From positions 1 to 64,000 of the forward strand of contig JBBBWG010026823.1 in NCBI GenBank assembly GCA_037176905.1: a DNA stretch of 64,000 nucleotides. Reading direction: 5' to 3'. The stretch is from Azolla pinnata (lineage: Eukaryota; Streptophyta; Polypodiopsida; Salviniales; Salviniaceae). Within the stretch, counting starts at the first letter, position 1, and each line of letters opens with the position of its first letter. Under the pieces are notes generated by a model. It made no database searches, had not been told where the DNA came from, and saw nothing but the letters and a program-made list of their open reading frames with translations. This document shows, piece after piece, positions 13,158-25,079 of this stretch. A program made the position numbers and the translations under genes.

Positions 13158-16100
13158 ATGGCTGCTTCTCCCAATGCAAGCTTCCATTCCATGTCTTCAA
13201 TGCTTGCCATGCTCATCTTGCTCGATGCTGCGCTGTTAGCTACCGACGCTGCTTCGAACTACAACCGGTATCTGACTCTTCTGCATCATCAACTCACCAA
13301 CAACAAAAAGCCAAAAAAGAAAAAGAACAATATGAGAGAAAAAGAAAGCTCCGTCGTGGTGCACTTACTGTTGTTGTGTGGCCTAGTGTTGTGCTTTTTG
13401 CCTTTATGCGTCCGAGAGATGAATCGACCCGATCTCTGTATTCAGCTTAACGTATCAGGACATGACTGGTTACTCAACCTTTAAAGGGGGTTAGTTATTT
13501 GGTTAGGCATTCCACGCGACGATGCTGGTATCTCTACTACATTAACCGATTCCTCGCCGTGTATTAAGTTAGAGGCTTTAAGAGTAGTAGATATATTAGT
13601 TAGGCATTTCCACCGTGTCTTCGCTACATTTAGTGATCTCCTCTCCAAGTGCAAGTTAGAGCTCGAGTTCTTAGTCAGGCGATCCAGCAACGATATTGGG
13701 TTTCTGTGCTCTATTAGAAGGTTTTTTCTCTCCTAAGTGAAATGCTAGAGCCTCTAAGAGAGTGGTTACCGGTCATGAATTCAGCGACGGATGTTGGCAT
13801 CTCTGTTGTATCGAACTATTTCCGTCTCCTGAGTGAAAGTTAGAGCCTTTTAAATATAGAGTAGTTATCGGGGTCAGGCAACTAGTTAGCAACGATGCCA
13901 ATATCGCTACTTACTACGTCGAGCAATTCCCTCTCCGGAGTTTAAAAAAAAAAAAAGAAAAAGAGGCCTTTACGAGAGAGTAGTGATTAGTCGGGCAATT
14001 CGGCGACACAACTGTCGCAAATCTCGCATCTCTCCAGAGTAAAAGTTGGAGCCGTGAAGAGAGTAGTTATCAGTCAGGCGTTTCAGCGACGACGCTGGTA
14101 ACTCTGCTGCTACATGAAGCAGTTCTCTCTCTCTCTCTGTCTCTGTCTCTCCCTGTCTCTCCCTGTCTCTGCCTCTCTGTCTCTCTCTCCTTGTTAAAAA
14201 GCTAGAGCTGGAACTATAAGCCGGGCATTTCGACGAACGATGCCAGTATCGCTGCTTACATCGGGTCGTATCTGCAAACGTTGCAGGATCGACGAGTGCT
14301 GGCGCGGGGACGCGAAATGGGCGGAGTCGAGGAAGAAGCTGGCGGGGTGCGCCGCCGGGTTCGGCAGCAAGACGACGGGCGGAAAGGCCGGCGACTTGTA
14401 CGTCGTCACCAGCAGCGCCGACGACGCCGGGAGCCCCGCGCCCGGGACCCTGCGCTACGGCGCCGCCCAGAAGAAGCCCCTCTGGATCACGTTCTCGAAG
14501 AGCATGACGATCGTGCTGCAGTCGGAGCTGTTCATCGCGAGCGACAAGACGCTCGACGGGCGCGGCGCCACCGTCCACATCGCCGACGGGCCCTGCCTCA
14601 CGATCCAGGTCTGTGGGCTAACGAACGCAATTGAGCTTACCACGCGATCTGTGCTTTTTGTTTCTGTTTTCTTTTTTCTTTTTTCCCCCCCGATTGAAAG
14701 GTCCTTTCATTAGTAAAACTGGGTGCCAAATGGCTATAGAGTTAGCGTATGTCAAAGACAAGTACAACCGGTTAAGGGAGGGAGGAAAAGAGCTAGCAAG
14801 GCGGCTAGAATTCCCATTTTGTCATCAAATTAGGCTTTCTTTTATTTTTTCTTCCTCAATTAAAAGGTCCTTTCATTAGTAAAACGGGAGCGCCGAAATG
14901 CTTTAGACTTAGCATGTCCAAGACAAGTACAACTAATTACGGGTGGAAAGCAAAGTGCCAACGAGGCGGTTGGAAATTCCCATTTTATCGTCAAATTAAA
15001 CTACTTCCCCCCCCCCCCCCCCACAATTGAAAGGCCCTTTCATTAGTAAAACGGGGGTGCCAAAATGCTTTAGAGTTAACATGTCCAAGACAAGTATAAC
15101 TACTTAATAAGGAATAGAAGAAAAGAGCCAGCGAGGCGATTGGAATTCCCATTTTATCGTCAAATTAGACTTTCTTTTTTTTTCCCCAATTGAAAGGTCC
15201 GTTTATTAGTAAAACGGGAGCGCCAAAACGCTTTAGAGTTAGCATGTCTAAGACAAGTACAACTAGTTAAGGGAGCGAGGAAAAGAGCCAACGAGGCGAC
15301 TGGAATTCTCATTTTATCGTCAAAATTAGATAAGTGAAGCACCTTGGAAATTCAGTTAATATCTAACAAATTCTAGCCTTTTTATCAAAATTGTTGTAGA
15401 GTTAACATGTTTAAGACAAGTACAACTAGTTGAGGGTAGGGAGGAAAGAGCCAACGAGGGGGGTTGGAAGTCCTATTTTATTGTAAAACTTTAATGAGTG
15501 AAGCACCTTGGAAGTTCTGCTAATACTGAATAAATTCTAGTCCTTTATCAAAATGGCCACATCGGACCAACCAAACATAATGCTACCAATTTGACTTTTC
15601 AACATATCGATCAGGGCTTAGGATCAGACAATCTATCCCGTTCCTCCCATGCCTTTGGACAATCTTGGTCTTATTTCCAAATACGCAAATCCACATCAGT
15701 TAAAAACAGTCTCAGTCTTTTCTTGCGGGAAAACAAATTCTCGCTCGAGTTTCTCGACGGCCCATCTATCGGCTACTTGTAATCGAGATAAAAAACAATA
15801 CGCACGGCTATATAGTTCGTTATTACCGAGTCGCATCGTGCATCTGGAAACTAAAAAAACAGCAACAAATCCACACAAACACCAGGATGCGAGCAATGTG
15901 ATTGTCCACGGGCTCCACATCCACGGCTGCCGCGGCGGCGGCTCCGACGGCGACGCCATCCGCGTGCTCGCGTCCCGCAACGTGTGGATCGACCACAACA
16001 CGCTCTCGGCCTGCGCCGATGGCCTCATCGACGTCACGCAGGCGTCCTCCGCCATCACCATCTCCAACAACCGCTTCTCCGACCACGACAAGGTCATGCT

Positions 16101-18188
16101 CCTCGGCCACAGCGACTCCTACTCCGCCGACGCCGCCATGAAGGTCACCGTCGCCTTCAACCACTTCGGCCCCGGACTCGTCCAGCGCATGCCGCGGTAC
16201 ATGGCACACAAACCACTCCGTGGGTTTCGGGTTTCGGGTTTTAAGGTTTATGGGGGGTTTGGGGTTCAGGGGTTTGAGGGTTTAGGGTTTTAAGGTTTAT
16301 GGGGGTTTGGGGTTTAGGGTTTAGGGGTTTGAGGGTTTAGGGTTTAGGGGTTTGAGGGTTTAGGGTTTAAGGGTTTATGGTTTAAGGGTTTAGGGGTTTA
16401 AGGGTTTAAGGTTTAAGGGTTTAAGGGTTTAGGGGTTTAGGGGTTTAAGGGTTAGTGGTTAGGGGTTTAAGGGTTAGGGGTTAGGGGTTAGGGGTTAGGG
16501 GTTTAAGGGTTTAGGGTTTAAGGGTTTAGGAGTTAAGGGTTTTAGGGCTTAGGGTTTAACGGGCTAGGGGTTTAAGGGGCTAGGGGTTTAATGGTTTAGG
16601 AGTTAAGGGTTTTAGGGCTTAGGGGTTTAAGGGGCGAGGGGTTTAATGGTTTAGGGTTTAAGGGTTTAGGAGTTAAGGGTTTTAGGGTTTGAGGGGTTAG
16701 GGGTTTAAAGGTTTAAGGTTTAAGGATCTAGCATTTATGGGTTTAAGGGTTAGGGTTTAGGGGTTTAGGCTTTTAAGGGTTTAGCGTTTAGGGGTTTAAG
16801 GGTTAGATTTAGGGGTTTTAAGGGTTTAGGGTTTAAGGGTTTAGGAGTTAAGGGTTTTAAGGGTTTAGGGGTTGAAGGATTTAGGGGTTTAGGCTTTTAT
16901 GGGTTTCGCGTTTAGGGGTTTAAGGGTTAGATTTTTAGGGGTTTTAAGGGTTTAGGGTTTAAGGGTTTAGGAGTTAAGGGTTTTAAGGGTTAGAATTTAG
17001 GGGGGTTTTAAGGGTTTAGGGTTTAAGGGTTTGGGGGTTTGGGGGTTTAAGGGGTTAGGGGTATACAGCTCCAAAAGCCAATCTTGTTGTCATCGATTAC
17101 AATGTTGTGGGGTCATGGGTATACAGCTCCACATATGGTTCTCTCATCGGTTGTGGTTGTATAGCTCACACAAAAACAGATACAACCATGCACGGTAGCA
17201 ACAGTAACTAACCGATTGCTAAGAAAATCCTGTTAAAATGAATGTTTATGGGGCGTCTCGTCTCGACCCGATTCCTAGCTCTGACCCACCCTGTTTTCTG
17301 GACATGTCTTTCAGGTGCCGATTCGGTTACTTCCACGTCGTCAACAACGACTACGACGGGTGGGGGTTGTATGCGATCGGGGGGAGTGCAGGCCCAACCA
17401 TCCTGAGCCAAGGGAACCGCTTCCGCGCCTCCGGCTCCGTGAAGGAGGTGAAAGCTCCTGAGTTCACGAGGTTTACGGTTTTCGTCGGGGGTTCGGGTCC
17501 ACTATTACAAAAATCTACTAATATCGAAACAACAATAAAGAAAGAGAATGGTTCAAGGGTAATTAATCAACCACACCTACCACCCTTGGGCAAAGGACTG
17601 TGAAGCCGAACCCAAAGCACTATCCGTGTCCTACACTATAAAATATTACCTTAGATCGTACCTTGGAAACTGGCAAGGTACGGATCTAATTACACATTGT
17701 GTGACCTCGCCAAAAAGAGTCTCAATAACGTCTTAGGGTGCCGTTATGGAAGGCGGTAGCTAGTCAGTCCCTTTTATACAGGTCAAACTTCTAGGGCTCT
17801 CTGAACACGAAGGTGCGTTTACACTTGTCTAGTGGCCATACGGAGTTGTCCCAGTTGCATTTTGCCTACTAATCCTACCCTTAAGCCACTCGAAAACGGC
17901 CTCGTGAATCGAATCCCTAATATTACGCCCATAACAATATCATCAGCATGCTAAACTGCATTGGGGGTGTTTGAGCAGGTGACCAAGCGCGCCGATGCGA
18001 GCGAGTCGGTGTGGCAGAAGTGGCGGTGGAGGTCCGTCGACGACACGTTCCTCGACGGGGCGTACTTTGTGCAGTCGGGATCCAATTCCAGCGCAGATGC
18101 CGCCACGCTACAGGGCTACGGCAAGTTCGCCGCGTACATGACGGAATCGGCCGGTGCCTTGTCATGCACCACAGCATCGGCTTGTTGA
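13158..18188 (+). CDS. Secreted pectate lyase, polysaccharide lyase family 1 (5 exons)
   Basis: Exons 13158-13267, 14287-14608, 15886-16196, 17315-17447, 17979-18188; phases close and give 361 residues. The first ~33 residues form a signal peptide (hydrophobic [14 protein letters not shown]), followed by NRIDECWR, the usual start of the mature plant enzyme. Family landmarks: GTLRYG, the TLDGRGA strand, GSDGDAI, vWIDH (NVWIDHN), DGLIDV, the Ca-site region [18 protein letters not shown] and RMPRCR (residues 245-250, RxPxxR with the catalytic Arg), [13 protein letters not shown]. The family cleaves de-esterified homogalacturonan by beta-elimination in the cell wall, typically in pollen, ripening or abscission. 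It lacks the Pec_lyase_N extension of longer family members. Exons are far more GC-rich than the introns, which are largely tandem repeat. Confidence 0.95.
13490..14262. repeat. ~95-bp tandem array in pectate lyase intron 1
   Basis: About eight diverged copies of a unit marked by CAGGC.TTCAGCGACGATGCTGGTATCTCTG and GTTAGAGCC....AGAGTAGTTATC. Copies start near 13509, 13604, 13674, 13773, 13874, 13993, 14075 and 14222, giving spacings of 70-147 bp through indels. A CT-rich microsatellite (14127-14190) interrupts the last two. The last copy ends within 25 bp of the exon 2 acceptor. Confidence 0.85.
14690..15552. repeat. ~165-bp tandem array in pectate lyase intron 2
   Basis: Four clear and one partial copies. 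The marker AAAGGTCCTTTCATTAGTAA recurs near 14696, 14863, 15029 and 15194 (period 165-167 bp), followed each time by AGACAAGTACAAC and GAGGCG.TTGGAATTCCCATTTT. A downstream GTGAAGCACCTTGGAA block repeats near 15335 and 15497 with the same spacing. The even spacing shows younger tandem duplication than in intron 1. Confidence 0.92.
16221..17062. repeat. Degenerate TTTAGGG telomere-type array in pectate lyase intron 3
   Basis: About 840 bp consist of GGGTTTA, GGGGTTTAA, GGGTTTAAG, GGGGTTAG and related words, the G-strand of the plant telomere repeat in the sense orientation of the host gene. Higher-order repeats are visible: the AGGAGTTAAGGGTTTTAGGG segment recurs near 16530, 16600 and 16670. 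The array starts about 25 bp after the exon 3 donor and ends 250 bp before exon 4. Confidence 0.95.
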
Positions 18189-18295
18189 ATCCGAAGGCCT
18201 CAGTGTGAAAGCGTTCGGCTCGGCTCGGTTTCACACTCGCCTTTCGGGCTCCCGCTGTCCAAACTCCAAACCCATCCTTTCCAACCAACACATTC

Positions 18296-18296
<1 letters not shown>

Positions 18297-18337
<41 letters not shown>

Positions 18338-18389
18338 TTCATACGTATATACACACACACACACATACATACATACATACATACATACA
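18297..18389. repeat. (AC)n and (CATA)n microsatellites
   Basis: An AC run of about 34 bp is followed by a second AC run and a CATA run, 110-200 bp after the pectate lyase stop codon, probably within its 3' untranslated region. A similar CATA/CACA cluster lies at about 18630-18685. Confidence 0.9.
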
Positions 18390-18901
18390 ATGGACCATAC
18401 TTTTGCAAGCTGCAAACGAAACCAAGCATGATTCGAGCATTCAAGATTGATGAATCACCGAGAGTATGTTCCTGACCAGAAGAATGGTAAATTTAATAAA
18501 ATGTTTAAATTTTAACAAAAGGAGAAAATTTATAACTTATATTTATAATAATAAAAAGAAGAACAAGAAAACGCATTACATTCGCAAATGTTTGCAAGCT
18601 TACATTCGTGTTTTAAAACTTACGTTCTATGCATACATACATACATAACATTATACACACACACGCACACACACATACATACATAGGGACCATTGTTGAC
18701 AAACCATTGATTACACGTTTGTAAGAAGCGCTGGAAATAACGCGCGTCGCAAGGATGACATACATACATGGTGTGTTGAAATTCCTTCTGATAATGAAAT
18801 CCATATGTTCAAACATGGTCTGTGTCGTCGATTGCATTCATGCCCCCGGATCCAGAGAGCAGAGGCTCTGTACCTCTTCATCTCAGCATCATCTGGCTGG
18901 C

Positions 18902-18924
18902 GCATGAAACACAGTGTTTCATGC
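18902..18924. repeat. Perfect 11-bp inverted repeat with one-base spacer
   Basis: GCATGAAACAC and its exact reverse complement GTGTTTCATGC are separated by a single A. Such a palindrome could form a cruciform or bind a dimeric protein; no neighbouring gene is identified. Confidence 0.85.
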
Positions 18925-20091
18925 CTCGCAACTCGTCTTTGCAAAGTATCGGCAAGCAAAATGTTGTTGTTGTGGTACTTCTTCTTCTTCTCTACCTTTT
19001 TGTTCAACACCCGTCGAGTCAATGTGGGGTTTTAAACAACCTTGGTGGACAACTTCTCTAGGGTAAAGTTCACGTTTTCGGCGCCGAATTCATTAAGATG
19101 TTCAGTCAGGTGATCTTACTGTCCAATGTCGTAGTGGAGCGATTCAGCATGCATACGACGCATGGCTTCCTTCTTCTTGCCAGCTCGAATCAGCTGAAGC
19201 TGATCACCATTTTACCAACCAACTCACATTGGTCTATCAGTCCCCAACAAATGCCAAGAGCCTAATGATGGATGCTTAGCACTCCTGTTCCCAATGCTGA
19301 CAGGGCAACTGACTTCGCGGTATCCTAGTTGCGTATATCGATCTCTTGCTATGGCTTCCAAGGCATTCTGTTCGATAACGAAGGATAGGATATCCGGGGG
19401 ATGTGAATCAAAAGATGTGCCCTGAGCTTTTTGGCATATGCAATCGATCGACTGAGATGTGAATCGGAATAATCAGACTCCGATGCATATACTGGGGAAC
19501 TTCGCCGATGCCGGTCGTTTACAGACGCAAGGAAGGCCGAGTTTATGAACCGGAAACGTTTCGTCGTCTGTTTGCTGAGAAAAAGAAGAAGCCTTTGAGA
19601 TGACCATTAATTCGAGGCGGAATCGATGCTTTGTAACGATTAGCGGCTCCGAGGATCTATCTGCATTCCTTGTTTCTGTTTTTTCCCATCACTAATCCCT
19701 CCAAGTGCCCATCTCCAATCCTTCTGCAATCCATCACTAATCCTTCTCTAATCCCTCTAGTGCCCATCTCTAATCCGTATGCGATCATATCTGATCCCTC
19801 TCTAATCCTTCTCCAACTAGAAGTTCCTGTTGAAGCTAATCCCTTAGCTGCTCGTCGCTAATCCTCGTCTAATCAAACCCTTGGGATCTCTAATCCTTCC
19901 CCGATTGAACCCACCCATCTCTAATCCTCCTCTAATCAAACCCTCAAAATCTCTAGTCCGTCCCCGATCGAACCCACCCATCTCTAACTAATCCTCCCCT
20001 AATCAGACCCTCTGGTGGCCAACCCATCTCTCTAATCCGCCCCTAATCAGACCATCTGGTGCCCACCCATCTCTCTAACATTCCCCTAATC

Positions 20092-20365
20092 AAACCCTCT
20101 TGGTGCCTCTAATCCCATCACAAATCTTCTCCATAATCACACACACACACACACTCTCTGTCTCCCTAATCAAACCCCTCTTGGTGCCTCTAATCCCATC
20201 ACAAATCTTCTCCATAATCACACACTCTCTCCCCTAATCAAACCCCTCTTGGTGCCTCTAATCCCATCACTAATCTTCTCCATAATCACACACTCTCCCC
20301 CCTAATCAAACCCCTCTTGGGGCCTCTAATCCCATCACTAATCTTCTCCATAATCACAAACTCTC
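20092..20365. repeat. 67-73 bp tandem array upstream of the acidic-protein gene
   Basis: Four copies of a unit reading CCCTAATCAAACCCCTCTTGG, then TGCCTCTAATCCCATCAC and TTCTCCATAATCACACACTC. Copies begin near 20092, 20165, 20232 and 20299. The first copy has an extra CA run, which explains its longer period. It ends about 170 bp before the ATG at 20534. Confidence 0.92.
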
Positions 20366-20533
20366 TTTCTTCCTCTTTCTCTCTTCTACCCACTTCCTAC
20401 CAAACCAACTCTGCTCTTTTCTTTCTTTCTTTCCCCTTTTCACCATGACTCTGTTCCTTGTCTCTCCTCCCCTGTTCCTGCCTCCACAGAAACAGAGCTT
20501 TCCATCGCCTCATTGAGTCGCTGAATCCGGCCC

Positions 20534-21217
20534 ATGGGGTCTTGCTTCAGCAGAAGGCTTGCGATCAGCAAGAAGAAAGACAGCTCGGCTCTCATCCACA
20601 GCCTACCATCGTCCTCGTCTTCCTCGGCGTCGGCCTCATCTGCTCCTTGCAGACCCCGCCATGGCTCCGAGAGCAACAAGGAGATGGGGATGATGATGAT
20701 GGCGACGACGATGGATCCGAAGCTCAGCATTGACGATGGCGGCTATCGAAGCTCGGGCGCGACGGGATTCGAACCTGGGATAGGGGTCCCGATCCCTTCC
20801 TTGCCATCTGAACCCCCCGCCCAGATCTCGCCCCTCCGCCCCATCGCCCAGGTCAGTCAGATCCCTGTCGATTCTTTTCCTTCCTCTGCCATGTGTGGAA
20901 ACTCTCAGACCTGCATTCTGTTTGTAAACATCGGAAGAAAGCCAATAAATCCAAAGAAAGCAGCAGCAGGAGCAGCAGCAGGAGCAGAAGAAGAAGAAGA
21001 AGAAGAAGAAGAAGAAGAATTAGGAAGGAGAAACAGAAGAAGAAGAAGAAGAAGAAGAAGAAGGAAGAAGAAGAAGAAGAAGGAAGAAGTAGGAAGGAGA
21101 AACAGAAGAAGAATTAGGAAGGAGAAACAGAAGAAGAATTAAGAAGGAGAAGCAGAAGAAGGAAGAAGAAGAAGCAGAAGAAGGAAGAAGAAGAAGCAAG
21201 TTGCTCTTTTGAATTGG

Positions 21218-21249
<32 letters not shown>

Positions 21250-21688
21250 AAGAAGAAGAAGAAGAAGGTAGGAATGAAGGAAGGAGAAGCAGGAAGCATA
21301 GCTCTTTTGAATTGGGCAAGAAGAAGAAGAAGAAGAAGAAGAAGAAGAAGAAGAAGAAATGGTAGAAGAAGAAGAAGGAAGGAAGGAAGGAAGGAAGGAA
21401 GGAAGGAAGGAGAAGCAAAGAAGCATTAGCTCTTCTTTGAATTGGGCTTCTTTGCCTTCCATGTCAGATCATGACTTAAATGGTGCTGATTCTGCATCCT
21501 TTCTTTGGTGCTCTAGGATGCAGAGATGATGAGGCCTCCGCCAGCGGCCCCGGGCAAGGATTCGATGGAGAAGAGTGGGGCTAAATCCACCTCCAGATGC
21601 AGCTTGAAACGCCCACGATCGCACAACGAGGAATCCATGGCGAAGGACCCTAAGAGGAGATCATTCCATGGAGAAGAAGAAGAAGAAG

Positions 21689-21719
<31 letters not shown>

Positions 21720-22028
21720 GGAAGAAGGAGATGGAGGAGGAGATGGAGGAGGAGGTGCGAGAATCGAAGCGAAGAAGAAAAATGGGCCCCAGTTCTTGGA
21801 AGGGCTCGAGCTCGAGACCTCGGATTCGATGCACTACAACCCGCTCCGCGAGATCGACAGCTTCTGCGCAGGTTTCTTCGAGCTCAAGGAGCGCTACCTC
21901 TCATCGCGCACATCGGATGCGAGCTTGGATCCTCCTCCTGCGCCAGTCCGAAGCCCCGACCATGGCAAGAATGCGAAGAAGATGGAGAAGAAGATGGAGA
22001 AGAAGATGGAGAAGAAGAAGAAGAAGAA

Positions 22029-22060
<32 letters not shown>

Positions 22061-22136
22061 AGGGGAAGAATCGATCGAATGGCTCGACCCTAAGGATCGA
22101 GGCTTGCTCGCCCCTCCTCGATGAAGGTTTCCTCGC

Positions 22137-22172
<36 letters not shown>

Positions 22173-22675
22173 GGCGCACTCTGCGATCGGGCGATTGTCG
22201 AAGCGGGAGAACCCTAATCCTTACCGCTCGCTCGATCTTGTTCGGGAAGCAGGTTTCGGGCATCTCGCCGAGCTCTCGAGCTACGGGTCGATCTGCAGGC
22301 TGCCCATCGTCGAAGGATCAGCCCAAGAAGAAGAAGAAGAAGAAGAAGAAGAAGGATTGAGCTCGTACGAGTCCGAGACGTTCGAGTTTGCACAAGCCAT
22401 CGGGGAAGAAGAGTCTTTGGATGCCGATGATCGAAGTGCCCACGATCCGAGGTTCGAGTTCACGCGAGCCATCGGGGAAGAAGAGTCTTTGGATGCCAAT
22501 GATCGAAGTGCCCACGATCCGAGGTTCGAGTTCACGCAAGCCCTCGGGGAAGAAGAGTCTTTGGATGCCGATGGCCGAAGTGCCCACGATCCGGAGAGCC
22601 TTGCCAAGCGCATGGCGGAGGAAGGAGAAGAGGGCGACGATGACGAGGACGAGGACGAGGACGAGGATGAGGATG

Positions 22676-22712
<37 letters not shown>

Positions 22713-23115
22713 GGATGATGATGAGGATGATGAGGAGGGTGAGGAGGAGTATGGTGATGATGATGGAGATGGAGATGGTGATGATGATGGTGATGATGAC
22801 GATGATGAGCAATGGGAGTTATCATGCGATCTTCGGAATGGTAGCATGCACGGAGATGCGGCTTCAGAAGCTTCGTCGTTCGAGTTCAAAGTGGGCGGCG
22901 GATCGGGCGGCGGCTCGACCCCGCACTCGACGCCGTCCACGCCGATGCTCTCGGCCGCGTCCACACCCGGGCGGCGGCAGTTGCGGCCGAGGCCGCCGGT
23001 TTCGCACCTCAGCCCGCTCGTGCTCACGGCCGACGAGATCGCGGAGATCTGGGGCGTGTTCGAGGGGCGCACCCGAGAGCCTTCGATCTGCTCCCGAGAG
23101 CCTTCGATCCCGTAA
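20534..23115 (+). CDS. Unrecognised acidic low-complexity protein with MGSC N-terminus (2 exons)
   Basis: Exons 20534-20851 and 21517-23115, joined by a clean GT-AG intron in phase 0, give 638 residues. I do not recognise the family. The start MGSCFSRR fits an N-myristoylation plus palmitoylation signal, suggesting membrane attachment (inference). Exon 2 carries poly-Glu, poly-Lys, poly-Ser and a long Asp/Glu tract (residues about 470-535). Complex islands lie between them: EARIEAKKKNGPQFLEGLEL, HYNPLREIDSFCAGFFELKERYLSS, NPYRSLDLVREAGFGHLAELSSYG, and the end SHLSPLVLTADEIAEIWGVF, which look conserved-type. Three 24-residue repeats beginning FEF(A/T) occupy 22387-22595. Poly-acidic content resembles chromatin or histone-binding proteins, but this is only a composition likeness. 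The long clean frame through 1.6 kb and the islands argue for a real gene. Confidence 0.7.
20980..21415. repeat. (GAA)n arrays in the intron of the acidic-protein gene
   Basis: Several GAA runs separated by short GGAAGGAGAAACAGAAGAA linkers, plus a GGAA tetranucleotide run at about 21378-21411. A short TTGCTCTTTTGAATTGGG-like word recurs near 21200, 21300 and 21430, showing that larger blocks were duplicated too. A purine-only strand of this length can form triplex DNA. Confidence 0.92.
22387..22595 (+). repeat. 72-bp coding repeat, three copies
   Basis: Three tandem 72-bp units encode 24-residue repeats (FEFAQAIGEEESLDADDRSA and variants, each ending HDP). Differences are few and mostly conservative (DAD/DAN, AIG/ALG), so the amplification is recent and kept in frame. 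Confidence 0.95.
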
Positions 23116-25075
23116 AGGCCAGCGGCTTCGATCCGTGAAAGAAGGGAGCTCGAGGAATCGGCCCCTTCTGTCGCTTATATCCTTCCTTCCTTCCTTCCTT
23201 CGTCCCAGAGGCATTGCAAGCTCCTCCGTCTCGGTCGAGAACCGGCGCGTGTTTCGAGCATCTGCAGACTGCTGACCGAAACTGGCAGTCGAGCCCCCGA
23301 GCTCGTATGAGAGAGAAAAGAGCAGACGACGGAAGAAATCGGCGGCCTAGCTCCACACGCCGTAGCCAAATGTCTCGACTTTTGTCAGTATTGCCCACAT
23401 GCCCTGCGTGTCTGCTTACGGACGGGTCCACTCTGGTGGAAGCGCCCACGGGAGGAAATGAACAAGAAGACGGAGGAGAAGAAGAAAGAAGAAGGAAGAA
23501 GAAGGAAAGGAGGAAGAGATCCTCATTCTCTCCTTTTAGCTTTTATGTATATGGTTAGCTTGCTGATGCTGCGTCCTTTTCCGCGACCTTTCCGTGACAC
23601 CGTCTGTCTGTCTGTCTGTCAGTTAGTCAGTCTGTTTGTCAGTCTGTTTGTCTGATAAGCGAGAGGTCTCGAGTTTCAGGAACCCCCATCGGCCGTAAAT
23701 AGCTCGCAAGAGGTGTGTATACGCGCGCTTTTATATACCACACAAACATGGGTATAAAGAAAATGGCGGTTTTTGGCATGGTGGTAGGGATACTTTGTCT
23801 TGGAGCGAGTTCTCCGAGCTTACAGGAATGTCTGGCCTTCGGGTGAAATCTAGCCTCCAGGCGGCGTATTGCGAATCGTATTGTTTCAGGTTGTGTGGTG
23901 ACCTTTGAGGAACTATGGGGGATAACACTATGTAGCTAGCTATGGAGATAGTTTCTCTCATGAATCCCCCCACCCCCTCCTCCTCTGAGCAACTGAAGTT
24001 GTGACTATCATCATCACGCGATGAATAATGACCTAACTAATGCCAGGGTCTCCAATACGAAGAAAAAAAACGCAACTTTCACGGTTTTGTTTCTCGCAGA
24101 AGATAGGGAGGGGCCTTCACAAGCTTCGAGCAGTTCGATTGCTTGGATCGAGAGTACTTGGGTTCGAGTCCTCGCGATCCCAAGCTGATTATAGACGCTT
24201 CCGCTTGAATCGAGAAACCATACCAGGAATCTTGTAGCAAGGAAAGCCGCAGAAGTGTCGCTCGGTAGAAATGCTTGAGAGCTCCTTGTGTCTGTCATAT
24301 TGCGCGGTTATGTTATTCCCCAGAGCGAGATATGGTCCTACATGCCAATGGGGGACATGTGAGCGCGAAAGAGCATTTCGATACATGACAAAAGAACAAT
24401 CCGACGCTGTAGGTCGGAATCCATGGTTCGAATCTGCTGAAAAAGCAATCTCCAAGAGTCGATCGGCATCGGCAGGGTTATGACGGAGGCATGATTCATT
24501 CGTGTGGTATTTGCTAATCCTGATCTGCAAAGCAAAGTTGGTGTGTAATTGGGTTACTGTACAACGCTGGGCAGAAGGCAAAAGGCTCTGGAGCAGAGTT
24601 CTTAAGCTTTTCCGACGCGCAATTAAGAAGTTGACACGCACTGAGAGCGCCTGCATTTAACCGAACGACTTAGCAGAACAGTAGTCGGACCCCACGCAGA
24701 CATGACCACCTACGCCGATTCAGACATAGCTCTTTATAGTTCTTTATGCATTGAATGGAATGGATGATGTTGTGATCTATCACCATGGATCTCATCCGGA
24801 GAACATGCGCCTCCCCTCTGACCGGAAGCTGAGCTTGTCTGATGTCTCTGCCTGTCCGTATGATAACAAACTGTTCGTACTGATCTCTGCTAATGGTTCT
24901 TCCGATTGATCTCGCTGAAGCTTCGTAACTAACTAATCTTGCTAGCGATTCGTACCAATCTTCGCGCGGCACATGCAGATGGCCTCTGCCGCGTTCCTTC
25001 ATCGGTGCCCGTCGACATGCTGATCGAGTTGTTTGTCGTCCGATGAATGAGCTTTCTCTCGCTTGCTCGATTCGA
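23116..25075. other. No supported gene
   Basis: The left end is probably the 3' untranslated region of the acidic-protein gene. A GTCT/GTTT run lies at about 23600-23655. No exon, tRNA or transposon terminus is convincing; two tRNA-like GGTTCGA words were rejected. Confidence 0.6.
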
Positions 25076-25079
25076 ACCG

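Larger units (their letters stand above)
18390..20533. other. No supported gene; CTAATCC-rich spacer
   Basis: No exon is recognisable. From about 19680 the DNA is built from degenerate CTCTAATCC/CCCATCT words that grade into the 67-bp array at 20092-20365. A near-perfect 11-bp hairpin is at 18902-18924. Confidence 0.65.

Noticed and set aside
17495-17940. CACTA-type transposon end in pectate lyase intron 4
   Set aside because: A CACTATTACAAAAA word is present, but no matching inverted terminus or target duplication was found within the intron.
24115-24185. tRNA-like GGGTTCGAGTCC word
   Set aside because: No matching acceptor, D or anticodon stems can be drawn, and the T stem itself pairs badly. 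A second word near 24425 and one near 50650 fail likewise.
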